Of a stretch of DNA of 64,000 nt, positions 52,174-59,965 are shown in pieces (within the stretch, counting starts at the first letter, position 1; each line of letters starts with the position of its first letter). The notes below the pieces were generated by a model, which worked only from the letters and a program-made list of their open reading frames with translations, ran no database searches and was not told the DNA's origin. The stretch covers positions 62,001-126,000 of the forward strand of contig NZ_JAOVZV010000021.1 of assembly GCF_026460945.1 (NCBI RefSeq). Direction: 5' to 3'. Both the position numbers and the translations under genes were made by a program. This stretch comes from Chryseobacterium luquanense. Lineage in GTDB: Bacteria; Bacteroidota; Bacteroidia; Flavobacteriales; Weeksellaceae.

Positions 52174-52932
52174 TTAAAGTTTGAAACCGCCTGAAACTTC
52201 AACTCTTTGACCATTAATCCATTTGGAATCTTCTGAACAAAGAAACGCGACCACACTTCCAATATCATCCGGCAAACCAACTCTTCCCAAAGCAGTTTCA
52301 GAAGCTAAATGTTTGTTCAAATCTGAAATATCACGGACAACGCCGCCACCAAAATCAGTCTCAATCGCACCTGGAGCAATCGAATTGACTCTAATTTTTC
52401 GAGCGCCAAATTCCAAAGCCTGGTATCTTGACAAAGAATCGATTGCCGCTTTCATCGCTCCATAAGCGGAATAGCCAGGCATTGAGAATCTTGCCAGACC
52501 TGAAGATGTGTTCACAATGCTGCTTCCATCATTCAACAATGGTAGAAGTTTTTGAGTTAAGAAATAAGGGCCTTTGAAGTGGATATTTGTCATTGCATCC
52601 AAAATTTCCTCAGTCGTCGTTTCAAAACTTTCGTTGATTCCGATTCCTGCGTTGTTGACCAATGCGTCCAATTTTGCAGAATCAAATTGAGTGTCCAAAA
52701 CGTCTTTTACTTCGGTTACAAATTGGTCAAAACCTGCGGTTGTAGAAATATCCAAAGGCAAAGCGAATGCTTTTTGTCCCAAGGTTTCGATTTCTTTTAC
52801 AACTTCGTCCGCTGCTTCTTTTTTGGTTTGATAAGTCAAGATAATATCAAATCCTTTCTTCGCCAATTGTAAAGCTGAATCTTTTCCCAATCCGCGGCTT
52901 GCGCCTGTTACTAATGCTATTTTACTTGCCAT
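52174..52932 (-). CDS. Short-chain dehydrogenase/reductase
   Basis: 252 residues, classical SDR. Nucleotide motif TGASRGLGKD near the start, NNAGIG, catalytic Ser in VNTSSG, YSAYGAMKAA (Tyr-x3-Lys) and the C-terminal NGQRVEVSGG. The cofactor arginine/lysine pattern suggests NADP preference, though not certain. It is 84 bases downstream of the AraC-type gene at 53017 on the same strand and is its probable target. Confidence 0.93.
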   Translation of the reverse strand: MASKIALVTGASRGLGKDSALQLAKKGFDIILTYQTKKEAADEVVKEIETLGQKAFALPLDISTTAGFDQFVTEVKDVLDTQFDSAKLDALVNNAGIGINESFETTTEEILDAMTNIHFKGPYFLTQKLLPLLNDGSSIVNTSSGLARFSMPGYSAYGAMKAAIDSLSRYQALEFGARKIRVNSIAPGAIETDFGGGVVRDISDLNKHLASETALGRVGLPDDIGSVVAFLCSEDSKWINGQRVEVSGGFKL

Positions 52933-53016
52933 TTTTATTTGTTTTAATTAATGATACAAAGTTGAAAAATTATCACATTGGTTGGTTTGCATAAATCAAA
53001 TTAAAATTTGTGAAAA

Positions 53017-53958
53017 TCAAACAATCAATAATTCGCGGTAATGTTGTGGGGATTGCTTGCTGTATTTTTTAAAGAAGTTAGAAAAATGTGCGACCTCTTC
53101 GAAACCCAATGTGAAAGCGATTTCCGAAATGTTCCATTGTGTTTGGGTCAGTAATATTTTCGCTTCCTGAAAAATCCGGCTTCCGATGATTTCGCCTGTT
53201 GTTTTTCCAGTTGTTTCTTTCAGAACTCGGTTGAGGTGATTGACGTGAACGCCCAAAATTCCCGCAAAATCTGCAGGTGTTTTCAGTTGAAGAAGTTGGC
53301 TGATATTTTCGATAGGAAACTGTCTTTCCAGTAGTTCGATGAATAGAGTAGTCGTTCTAGAAGCGGCAGTTTTGGTATTTTCAATTGGTTTAATTGGTTT
53401 TAATTTCTGTCCAAAATGAATCAATTCCATCACGTAATTTCTCAGCAAATCATATTTATAAACATAATCAGACTTGATTTCATCGTGCATTTTCAAGAAA
53501 ATCGATTCAAATTGATGAAACTGTTCTGTCGAGATTTGAAAAATAAAATCGCTCTGAGCCGAGAAAACAGGAAGCAAGTCAAGCTCCAATCCAACTTTCG
53601 TGGCTGGTAAAAAATCCTTTGTGAAAACACAAAAATGTCCCGATTGCTCTGAACACTGATTGGTGTAGTTGTAAGGAATCTTCGGCGATGCGAAAAGAAC
53701 GGCGCAATCCTCAATCTCAATGGTTTTGTCTGCATATTCCACTTTGTTCTTTCCATTAATCAAACTTATTTTGTAATAAGTTCTCCTATTGTAAGGCATT
53801 TCAGTCTTCGAAGTGCTGGTTCTGTAGATTTCAGAAATATCAAAAACATTGAAATGGCCAATGTCCTTATTGATATTTTCAGTAAGGAATTGGTTGATAT
53901 CAGGACAGGTGTCTCCCAAAATATCCTGATAAAATTCTTTGATGGTGATTGAGTTCAT
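53017..53958 (-). CDS. AraC-family transcriptional regulator
   Basis: 313 residues: a cupin-like sensing domain (about 40-190, KIPYNYTNQCSEQSGHFCVFTKDF) and a C-terminal double helix-turn-helix (about 215-310, with HVNHLNRVLKETTGKTTGEIIGSRI and SEIAFTLGFEEVAHFSNFFKKYSKQSPQHYR). It is similar to the regulator at 59966. On the minus strand a TATCTTTG (53980-53973) could be its -7 element. It probably controls the dehydrogenase gene that follows. Confidence 0.92.
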   Translation of the reverse strand: MNSITIKEFYQDILGDTCPDINQFLTENINKDIGHFNVFDISEIYRTSTSKTEMPYNRRTYYKISLINGKNKVEYADKTIEIEDCAVLFASPKIPYNYTNQCSEQSGHFCVFTKDFLPATKVGLELDLLPVFSAQSDFIFQISTEQFHQFESIFLKMHDEIKSDYVYKYDLLRNYVMELIHFGQKLKPIKPIENTKTAASRTTTLFIELLERQFPIENISQLLQLKTPADFAGILGVHVNHLNRVLKETTGKTTGEIIGSRIFQEAKILLTQTQWNISEIAFTLGFEEVAHFSNFFKKYSKQSPQHYRELLIV

Positions 53959-54186
53959 TCGGTTGTAAAAATCAAAGATACGGGTTTGCTATTAATAAAA
54001 GTTAGGCATTTCAGATTTCAGACACATTGTTCCCCGTTTTTCCTAAGAAAACAGAAAGGCAAATGGACAATTGGTTGATTTGGTAAAACAATTGCAGAAT
54101 CCAGCAATGCCTTGCATTTAGTTTGGTTGTTGACACAATAACCTTACAACGCATCAATTCAGGAACTGACAAAAATCTACAGTTTA

Positions 54187-55149
54187 CTACTTTTTCAAAT
54201 CCAATTCCATCTGAATGTTACAGCGCTGGTAAGGCGTATAACGGCCAACAATCTTTTCAAATCCCATTTTTTGATACAAATTAATAGCAGGTTTTAGAAT
54301 CGTATTACTTTCCAAATACAGTTTTGAAGCACCCAATTCCTTGGCAGAATTAATAATTGCCTGACCCAAAAGCCAACCGATATTTTTGCCTTGAGCTTTT
54401 GGAGATACCGCCATTTTTGCCATTTCAAAATCGTAATCTTTGTCATTCATTTTTATTAAAGCGCAAACACCCAGCGGTTCGTCCTTGTAGAGTGCGACAA
54501 GAATTTTTCCGCCTTTATCGAGTATATATTCCTGCGGATTGTCCAAAGATTTGTAATCCGTTTCTTCCATTTTAAAGTAATTCGAAATCCATTCTGCATT
54601 TAAGTTCCTGAAAGCCGACCGATATTTTGGTTTGTATTCCACGATTTCAACATCTTTACTTTCACGTAGTTTTTTCTGCTCCTGAACACGTTTCAACAAA
54701 GACTTTTGTTCCAATAAAAATTCCCATTCTGCAACAGCTTCCCAAAGATTGTAAGTCGCTTCGGTCAGAAGATTTTCTACAGCCAAATCAATATCGACAC
54801 ATTGTTCCTGCAACATTTTTTCTGCTAAAGATTTTCCTTCTTCGGTTAATCCAACTACATTTCTGCGTTTGTCACTTGATTTAAGCTGATCATTTACCAA
54901 ACCTGCTTTTATCATTTCCTTGATGATTTTGGTTACAGAAGGTTGAGAATGACCGATTTCTCTGGCTATTTTGGTAATGGTCTTTTCATCCGTTTCTGAT
55001 AATACAAAGAAAACCGGAAACCATTTTGGAGAGAATTTCTCAACATTGTACATTTCATAGATTTTTGTTGCATCATCTGTAAATCGGCTTGTCAGCAAAC
55101 GCAATCTGCTACCTAAAGCCATTTTTCCTGTTCTTTCAAATATATTCAT
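54187..55149 (-). CDS. Bifunctional MarR-type regulator fused to GNAT acetyltransferase
   Basis: 320 residues. The N-terminal winged helix of MarR type (about 1-150; SQPSVTKIIKEMIKAGLV recognition helix and SDKRRNVVGLTEEGKSLAEK wing) is joined to a C-terminal GNAT domain (about 165-318; acetyl-CoA loop MAVSPKAQGKNIGWLLGQ). The substrate is unknown. The gene has a well-formed promoter with a palindrome over its start region (55159-55172), pointing to autoregulation. Fused proteins of this type occur in several phyla. Confidence 0.93.
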   Translation of the reverse strand: MNIFERTGKMALGSRLRLLTSRFTDDATKIYEMYNVEKFSPKWFPVFFVLSETDEKTITKIAREIGHSQPSVTKIIKEMIKAGLVNDQLKSSDKRRNVVGLTEEGKSLAEKMLQEQCVDIDLAVENLLTEATYNLWEAVAEWEFLLEQKSLLKRVQEQKKLRESKDVEIVEYKPKYRSAFRNLNAEWISNYFKMEETDYKSLDNPQEYILDKGGKILVALYKDEPLGVCALIKMNDKDYDFEMAKMAVSPKAQGKNIGWLLGQAIINSAKELGASKLYLESNTILKPAINLYQKMGFEKIVGRYTPYQRCNIQMELDLKK

Positions 55150-55158
55150 AATTAATTA

Positions 55159-55204
55159 CATAACTGATTATGCAAATGTAGAGATAAATTTGAATTGAAC
55201 AAAA
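55159..55204 (-). promoter_or_regulatory. Promoter and overlapping operator of the MarR-GNAT gene
   Basis: Minus strand: TTTTG (55204-55200), 19 bases, TACATTTG (55180-55173), fitting TTG-N19-TANNTTTG. The palindrome CATAA-CTGA-TTATG (55159-55172) lies directly over the predicted start near 55169 and ends 10 bases before the ATG. A repressor bound there would block initiation. Confidence 0.6.
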
Positions 55205-55266
55205 TTGCTAGGTCTGAAAACTGATTAACAAATAATTGATACAGATATGATTTTAAGAAAATCTTT

Positions 55267-55602
55267 TTATTGGTCGACAAATTCCTCGCCCCATTTATGC
55301 AAATCCATTATGATGGGTTTCAGCATCATTCCTTTGTGATTCAGGGAATATTCTACAGTTGGGGGAACGGTGGCGAAGGCTTCTCGTTTAACAATTCTGT
55401 TTTCCTCTAATTTTTTCAGTTCTTTTACCAGCATTCTTGTATTGATGTTGGGAATCGTGCGCTCCAGTTCGCTGAAACGTTTCTTACCGTCGAATAAAGT
55501 ATAGATGATGGGAATCGACCATTTGCCTCCTACAATGTCTAAAACATCTTTCAGAGAGCACTTGAATTCAATATTTTTATTTTTTTTAACTGCCACAATC
55601 AT
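55267..55602 (-). CDS. HxlR-family winged-helix regulator
   Basis: 111 residues, the standard size. HxlR signatures: CSLKDVLDIVGGKWSIPIIYTLFDGKKRFSELERTIPNINTRMLVKELKKLEENRIV and VEYSLNHKGMML. The N-terminal cysteine (Cys15) is typical of members that sense electrophiles or quinones by thiol modification. Divergent from the pirin and Old Yellow Enzyme genes, which are likely its targets. Confidence 0.93.
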   Translation of the reverse strand: MIVAVKKNKNIEFKCSLKDVLDIVGGKWSIPIIYTLFDGKKRFSELERTIPNINTRMLVKELKKLEENRIVKREAFATVPPTVEYSLNHKGMMLKPIIMDLHKWGEEFVDQ

Positions 55603-55628
55603 TGATTTTGCTTAATGCTTTACATTTT

Positions 55629-55689
55629 GTTACTACTGTACAAATATGTAACTACTTGCAAAAGTAAAGTAATGTATCTAAATTTGCAA
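55629..55689. promoter_or_regulatory. Overlapping divergent promoters and inverted repeat between hxlR-like and pirin genes
   Basis: Rightward promoter: TTG 55656-55658, N20, TAAATTTG 55679-55686. Leftward promoter (minus strand): TTG 55689-55687, N20, TACTTTTG 55666-55659. The two occupy the same 34 bp facing each other, so only one polymerase can bind at a time. An inverted repeat GTTAC (55629-55633) / GTAAC (55648-55652) lies just downstream of the leftward start and is a candidate HxlR operator. Confidence 0.6.
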
Positions 55690-55710
55690 TAGCATTTAAA
55701 CAAAAAGATA

Positions 55711-56445
55711 ATGTTACACAAAATAAGCAACACCAGATTTACCGGTCACGGTCCCATTAAAATACTATATCCTGGTCTTGAAATTTCAAAAGAAGATACC
55801 GGAATTGGAAGCATCGGAAGAATCGACCATCCCGAAATCCACGGAAAGACAGTCATCAAAATGCATCCGCATATCAATGATGAAATTCTTTCTTATTTCA
55901 GAACCGGAACTGCTGAACACAGCGATTCCGAAGGTTTTGTAAAGACGATTGGCAAAAGAACTTTGATGCTGATGAAGGCCGGAAAAATGTTTCAGCACGA
56001 AGAAAAAATCTTTGGTGACAAAGAACCAATGGAAGGTTTGCAAATATTCATTCGTCCGGGCGAAAAGGATTTGAAACCGGAAGTTGTTTTTCTCGAACTT
56101 GATGAAATTCACAGTGAAAATAAATGGAGATTATTGGCTTCGCCCAATGTGGAAACTGACTTTCAGTTCAGCAGTCAGACCTGGTTGTATGATGCCAGAT
56201 TATTGGAAGAAAATACACTTTTACTTCCTGATTTAGCAATACAAGGATTGACTTTGTTGCTGTATGTTTTTAAAGGAAATATAATCGTCAATTCAGATTT
56301 AAATTTAGAAAAAAAGGACAGCCTTCTCATCAAAGATGAAAATGTCATTATTAAAGCCAATCAGGATTCCGAATTGGTTTTGTTTGTGACAGACGAAAGT
56401 GCGGAAGTTTTTAAAGAAGGAATGTACAGTGGAAATAAATTATAA
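55711..56445 (+). CDS. Pirin-family protein
   Basis: 244 residues, bicupin. The N-terminal segment HPHINDEILSYFRTGTAEHSDS carries the metal-ligand histidines and glutamate in pirin-like order (here HPHIND...H), and a second cupin (about 160-235) is degenerate. Some bacterial pirins degrade quercetin or bind metal; most lack tested function. It is 20 bases upstream of the Old Yellow Enzyme gene and is transcribed from the divergent HxlR-controlled region. Confidence 0.85.
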   Translation: MLHKISNTRFTGHGPIKILYPGLEISKEDTGIGSIGRIDHPEIHGKTVIKMHPHINDEILSYFRTGTAEHSDSEGFVKTIGKRTLMLMKAGKMFQHEEKIFGDKEPMEGLQIFIRPGEKDLKPEVVFLELDEIHSENKWRLLASPNVETDFQFSSQTWLYDARLLEENTLLLPDLAIQGLTLLLYVFKGNIIVNSDLNLEKKDSLLIKDENVIIKANQDSELVLFVTDESAEVFKEGMYSGNKL

Positions 56446-56465
56446 TTAAATTATTAAATAAAAAT

Positions 56466-57542
56466 ATGAAACAACTAGAACAAATACAGTTAGGAAATAA
56501 AACGCTGAAAAACAAAATGGCAATGGCGCCAATGACCCGAAGCAGGGCCGACGAAAATGGAATCGTTAGTGACTTAACAGTATTGTATTACGCACAAAGA
56601 GCGAGCGCAGGTTTGATTATTTCTGAAGGAATCAATATTTCAGAGCAGGCTTTGGGAAGTCCTTACACACCGGGGATTTATATTCAGGAACAAATCGAAG
56701 CGTGGAAAAAAGTAACCCAAGCGGTTCACGAGAAAGGCGGTGTAATTTATGCCCAACTTTGGCATACGGGTCGTGTTGGCCATTCTTCTGTGAGAAACGG
56801 AGCGCTTCCTGTTGCTCCGTCCGCCATTGCCATCCAAGGACAAAAACATTTTACGGGGACCGGAATGGAAGATTACGAAACGCCTAGAGCTTTGGAGACA
56901 GAGGAAGTAAAACAAATTGTTCAGGATTACAAACAAGCTGCTCTCAATGCAATTGAAGCAGGTTTTGACGGTGTCGAGCTTCACGCTGCGTTTGGCTATT
57001 TGCCAAATCAGTTTTTAGCGGAAAGCTCAAACCACAGAACAGATGAATATGGAGGAAACATCGAAAATCAAAACCGTTTTGTGTTGGAAGTTATGCAGGA
57101 AATTACAGATGCTATAGGCGCGGACAAAGCCGGAATTAAATTATCGCCGACGATCCCTTACAATAATATCATCCACAACCAGCCAACAGAACAGTTTTCT
57201 GCGTTGATTGAAGGATTAAACAAGCTTCCTTTGGCGTACATTCAACTGATGAATCCGCTTTTTCCGATTGATGAATTGACACATTATCCACAAGATGTGA
57301 TAGAAACTTTCGGAAAACTTTCTACCCACAAGGTCATTGCAAACGGTGGCTACAACAAAGAATCCGGAGAAGCAGAACTGGAAAAAGGAATAGCGGAAAT
57401 GATTTCGTACGGCACTTTATTTTTAGCCAACCCTGATTTGCCAAAACGTTTCGAGCTTAATGCAGAATTGAACGAAGCTGACAAAGCCACAATGTACGGC
57501 GGAGGCGAAAAAGGTTATACGGATTATCCTTTTTTAAGCTAA
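56466..57542 (+). CDS. Old Yellow Enzyme-family alkene reductase with altered active-site pair
   Basis: 358 residues, FMN-dependent TIM barrel that reduces activated C=C bonds of enals, enones or maleimides with NADPH. Typical blocks: LGNKTLKNKMAMAPMTRSRA, VIYAQLWHTGRVGH, FDGVELHAAFGYLPNQFLAESSNHRTDEYGG and GYNKESGE with the phosphate-binding region. The carbonyl-binding pair, normally His-x-x-Asn or His-x-x-His, reads His173-x-x-Phe176 here (codon ttt at 56991), while the proton donor Tyr178 is kept. It forms an operon with pirin and is probably regulated by the HxlR protein. Confidence 0.93.
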   Translation: MKQLEQIQLGNKTLKNKMAMAPMTRSRADENGIVSDLTVLYYAQRASAGLIISEGINISEQALGSPYTPGIYIQEQIEAWKKVTQAVHEKGGVIYAQLWHTGRVGHSSVRNGALPVAPSAIAIQGQKHFTGTGMEDYETPRALETEEVKQIVQDYKQAALNAIEAGFDGVELHAAFGYLPNQFLAESSNHRTDEYGGNIENQNRFVLEVMQEITDAIGADKAGIKLSPTIPYNNIIHNQPTEQFSALIEGLNKLPLAYIQLMNPLFPIDELTHYPQDVIETFGKLSTHKVIANGGYNKESGEAELEKGIAEMISYGTLFLANPDLPKRFELNAELNEADKATMYGGGEKGYTDYPFLS

Positions 57543-57596
57543 ATATTTGAAATAATTTTTTAAGGCCGGAGTGAAAACTTCGGCTTTTTTTGATTT

Positions 57597-57780
57597 TGGG
57601 CGTATCCCTTTGCATTTTTGCCTGTCATTCTGAGCCTGTGGCATAAACTTTCAGCAAGGCAAAAATGCAAGCGGGTCGGGCTCTCCGCTATATCTTTTGC
57701 TCCATTTCATTACGCAAAAGGATGCCACTTCTATCCCTTACGCAAAATTACGCTTCGTCATTTCGGATACAACCAAACTC
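57597..57780. repeat. Dispersed intergenic repeat of Bacteroidota type with two hairpins
   Basis: The segment around GGGTCGGGCTCTCCGCT and GGATGCCACTTCTATCCCTTACGCA matches a repeat family frequent between genes in this phylum. It holds two inverted repeats: TGCATTTTTGCCT (57611-57623) / AGGCAAAAATGCA (57657-57669), perfect over 13 bp, and ATCTTTTGC (57692-57700) / GCAAAAGGAT (57713-57722). An ORF reads through it (57618-57851) but it is judged not coding. The rest of the 305-base gap between genes holds nothing else. Confidence 0.7.
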
Positions 57781-57847
57781 ATTTTGGCAACATTTCCCTC
57801 ACTGCGTCTGCAGACATTTGTATTATAAAATTTAAACAACATTTAAA

Positions 57848-58657
57848 ATGAAAAAAACAATTTTTATCACAGGCGCATCATCAGGTTTAGGAAAAGCAAC
57901 AGCCAAATTATTTCAGTCAAAAGGCTGGAATGTGATCGCAACAATGAGAAATCCTGAAAAAGAAACAGAACTTTCTCAACTGGAAAATGTAACCTTACTT
58001 CCGCTTGATGTTACAAATTTAGAACAGATTCAGAAAACGGTAAAAACAGCAATTGAACTTCATACGATTGATGTGGTTTTTAACAATGCAGGTTATGGTT
58101 TGATTGGCGCTTTGGAAGCTTTGACAGACGAACAAATTGTCAAACAGCTGGACACCAATTTACTGGGCGTGATTCGTGTGACGCAAGCTTTCATTCCTTA
58201 TTTCAGAAAAAACAGAAGCGGATTATTTATCACGACAACTTCGATTGGCGGACTTCTGACTTTTCCTCTGGATTCGCTTTATCACGCTACAAAATGGGCT
58301 TTGGAAGGTTGGAGCGAAAGTATGTCGTTTGAGTTGGCGTTACATAATGTTGGCATCAAAACCGTTGCGCCCGGCGGAATTAAAACTAATTTTGCAGGAG
58401 AATCATTAGCCGTTGCCAATCATCCCGCTTATGAAGACGGAATGCAGAAATTATTTGAACTGATGAATCCCGATAATTTCGAACCGGCAGAGTGGATTGC
58501 AGATGTGGTTTATGAGGCAGCGACAGACGGAAAAAACCAATTGCGATATGTGGCGGGAGAATTTGCCAATCAGTTGTACAACCGTCGTCTGGAAATCGGT
58601 TCCGAAGCTGCGGTTCACGAGATGAAACAGATGGCATTTGGAGATTTAATAAACTAA
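57848..58657 (+). CDS. Short-chain dehydrogenase/reductase
   Basis: 269 residues. Nucleotide motif TGASSGLGKA, NNAGYG, catalytic Ser in TTTSIGG, Tyr-x3-Lys in YHATKWALEG, and the PGGIKTNF segment. It is of the extended oxidoreductase type often named 'SDR family oxidoreductase' next to AraC genes. The AraC-type regulator at 58670 starts 12 bases after its stop, so both are probably cotranscribed. Confidence 0.93.
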   Translation: MKKTIFITGASSGLGKATAKLFQSKGWNVIATMRNPEKETELSQLENVTLLPLDVTNLEQIQKTVKTAIELHTIDVVFNNAGYGLIGALEALTDEQIVKQLDTNLLGVIRVTQAFIPYFRKNRSGLFITTTSIGGLLTFPLDSLYHATKWALEGWSESMSFELALHNVGIKTVAPGGIKTNFAGESLAVANHPAYEDGMQKLFELMNPDNFEPAEWIADVVYEAATDGKNQLRYVAGEFANQLYNRRLEIGSEAAVHEMKQMAFGDLIN

Positions 58658-58669
58658 AAATATTAAGAA

Positions 58670-59581
58670 ATGAATAATCCGATAAAAGTAGATTCCATCT
58701 CACAGCTTCACGAGATGCTGGGTTTTGGGAAGCCTGTTCATCCGTTGATCAGCATTACTCAAAATGCCAATATGGTTGTGGAAGAAGAATTTCTGAATCA
58801 GCATTTTCTGTTCAATTTCTATAAAATATCATTCAAGAAAACATTGAAGGGAAAAATGGGATATGGACAAAGTTATTATGATTTTGATGAAGGCGGAATG
58901 ATTTTTACGGCTCCCAACCAGCTGCTTTCTACAAGTTCAGACGATATCCAATATGAAGGTTTGACACTGCTGATTCATTCTGATTTTTTGAGGAATTATT
59001 CTTTAGCAGCCCGCATCAAAAGCTTTGGATTTTTCTCTTATTCGGCAAACGAAGCTCTGTTTTTATCGGATAAAGAAAAGCAGACTTTGTTTTCAATTTT
59101 TGATAATATTAAGGAAGAATTGAACAACACGATTGACGATTTCAGTCAGGACGTCATCATTTCGCACATCGAGGTTTTGCTCAATTACAGCAACCGTTTT
59201 TACAAGCGCCAGTTTATTACCAGAAAAGCGGTCAACAATGATTTGCTTTCGAAAATTGAAGAACTTTTAAATGTCTATTTTGAAAAAGAAAACGGACTGA
59301 ATCAAGGCTTGCCAACCGTTGAGTTTCTCGCAACCGAACTCAGCCTTTCACCACGATATTTAAGTGATATGCTACGGTCTTTGACAGGGCAGAATGCACA
59401 ACAGCTCATCCACGAAAAACTCATCGAAAAGGCAAAAGATTATCTCACAACAACTCAGCTTTCAGTAGCAGAAATTGCTTATCAACTGGGTTTTGAGCAT
59501 CCGCAGTCTTTCAATAAATTATTTAAAAATAAAACCAATCAGACGCCAGTGCAATTCAAACAAGGTTTTTATCATAACTAA
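58670..59581 (+). CDS. AraC-family transcriptional regulator
   Basis: 303 residues with a sensing domain (about 1-180) and double helix-turn-helix (about 205-300; LSPRYLSDMLRSLTGQNAQQLIHEKL and VAEIAYQLGFEHPQSFNKLFKNKTNQTPVQFK). It shares the N-terminal layout FYKISFK and SANEALFLSDKE with the regulator at 49803 (FYRISFK, HEALYLTDEE), so the two are paralogues. Likely cotranscribed with the upstream dehydrogenase and the NTF2-like gene that follows. Confidence 0.92.
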   Translation: MNNPIKVDSISQLHEMLGFGKPVHPLISITQNANMVVEEEFLNQHFLFNFYKISFKKTLKGKMGYGQSYYDFDEGGMIFTAPNQLLSTSSDDIQYEGLTLLIHSDFLRNYSLAARIKSFGFFSYSANEALFLSDKEKQTLFSIFDNIKEELNNTIDDFSQDVIISHIEVLLNYSNRFYKRQFITRKAVNNDLLSKIEELLNVYFEKENGLNQGLPTVEFLATELSLSPRYLSDMLRSLTGQNAQQLIHEKLIEKAKDYLTTTQLSVAEIAYQLGFEHPQSFNKLFKNKTNQTPVQFKQGFYHN

Positions 59582-59588
59582 ATTTAAA

Positions 59589-59921
59589 ATGAATATAGAA
59601 ACGTTTATCAAAGACTGGATTGCAGTTGGCAACAGTTATAACACCGAAAAATATCTTGAATTTTATAATGAAAATACCGTTTTGGATGATCCTTCAGTTG
59701 GAAGAAAATTCATCGGTCATAGCGGAATTAAAAATTATTTTGTGAGCTATTTTATTGGTTATAAGACTCAGACTGAATTGAGGAAATTAGAAGTTAAAGA
59801 AAATTCAGCTTATCTGGAAGTTGAGTTTAAAGGAGAATTTCCGGAAGGTATAATTGGCGGAAGCTTTGATTTTACTTTTAAAAATGGAAAAATATCGAGC
59901 GTTAAAGCAGAGTTGATTTAA
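59589..59921 (+). CDS. NTF2/SnoaL-like small protein
   Basis: 110 residues from ATG 59589, 7 bases after the AraC stop; a longer frame from 59475 overlaps that gene and is not credible. The fold pattern is NTF2-like: N-terminal helices (FIKDWIAVGNSYNTEKYLEFY), VLDDPSVGRKFIGHSGIKNYF, then four strands. Proteins of this fold serve as small-molecule isomerases, hydrolases or binding modules; activity here cannot be told. Confidence 0.8.
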   Translation: MNIETFIKDWIAVGNSYNTEKYLEFYNENTVLDDPSVGRKFIGHSGIKNYFVSYFIGYKTQTELRKLEVKENSAYLEVEFKGEFPEGIIGGSFDFTFKNGKISSVKAELI

Positions 59922-59946
59922 AATTATAGATAATCTATTATATTTG
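59913..59946 (+). promoter_or_regulatory. Candidate promoter of the AraC-type gene at 59966
   Basis: TTG 59913-59915, 23 bases, TATATTTG 59939-59946, fitting the flavobacterial consensus. The start would be near 59950, 16 bases before the ATG. A second -7-like TAACTTTG (59954-59961) lies closer to the ATG. Confidence 0.4.
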
Positions 59947-59965
59947 AATTTCTTAACTTTGACAA

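Noticed and set aside
55786..56112. 108-codon antisense ORF in the pirin gene
   Set aside because: Shadow of the pirin coding sequence; composition is phenylalanine-rich, as expected from AT-rich antisense.
56640..56984. 114-codon antisense ORF in the Old Yellow Enzyme gene
   Set aside because: Shadow of the real gene, with no domain or start context.
57618..57851. 77-codon ORF starting MPVILSLWHKL in the gap before the dehydrogenase
   Set aside because: It is a read-through of the dispersed hairpin repeat; such repeats often give spurious basic ORFs, and its end overlaps the start of the real dehydrogenase gene.
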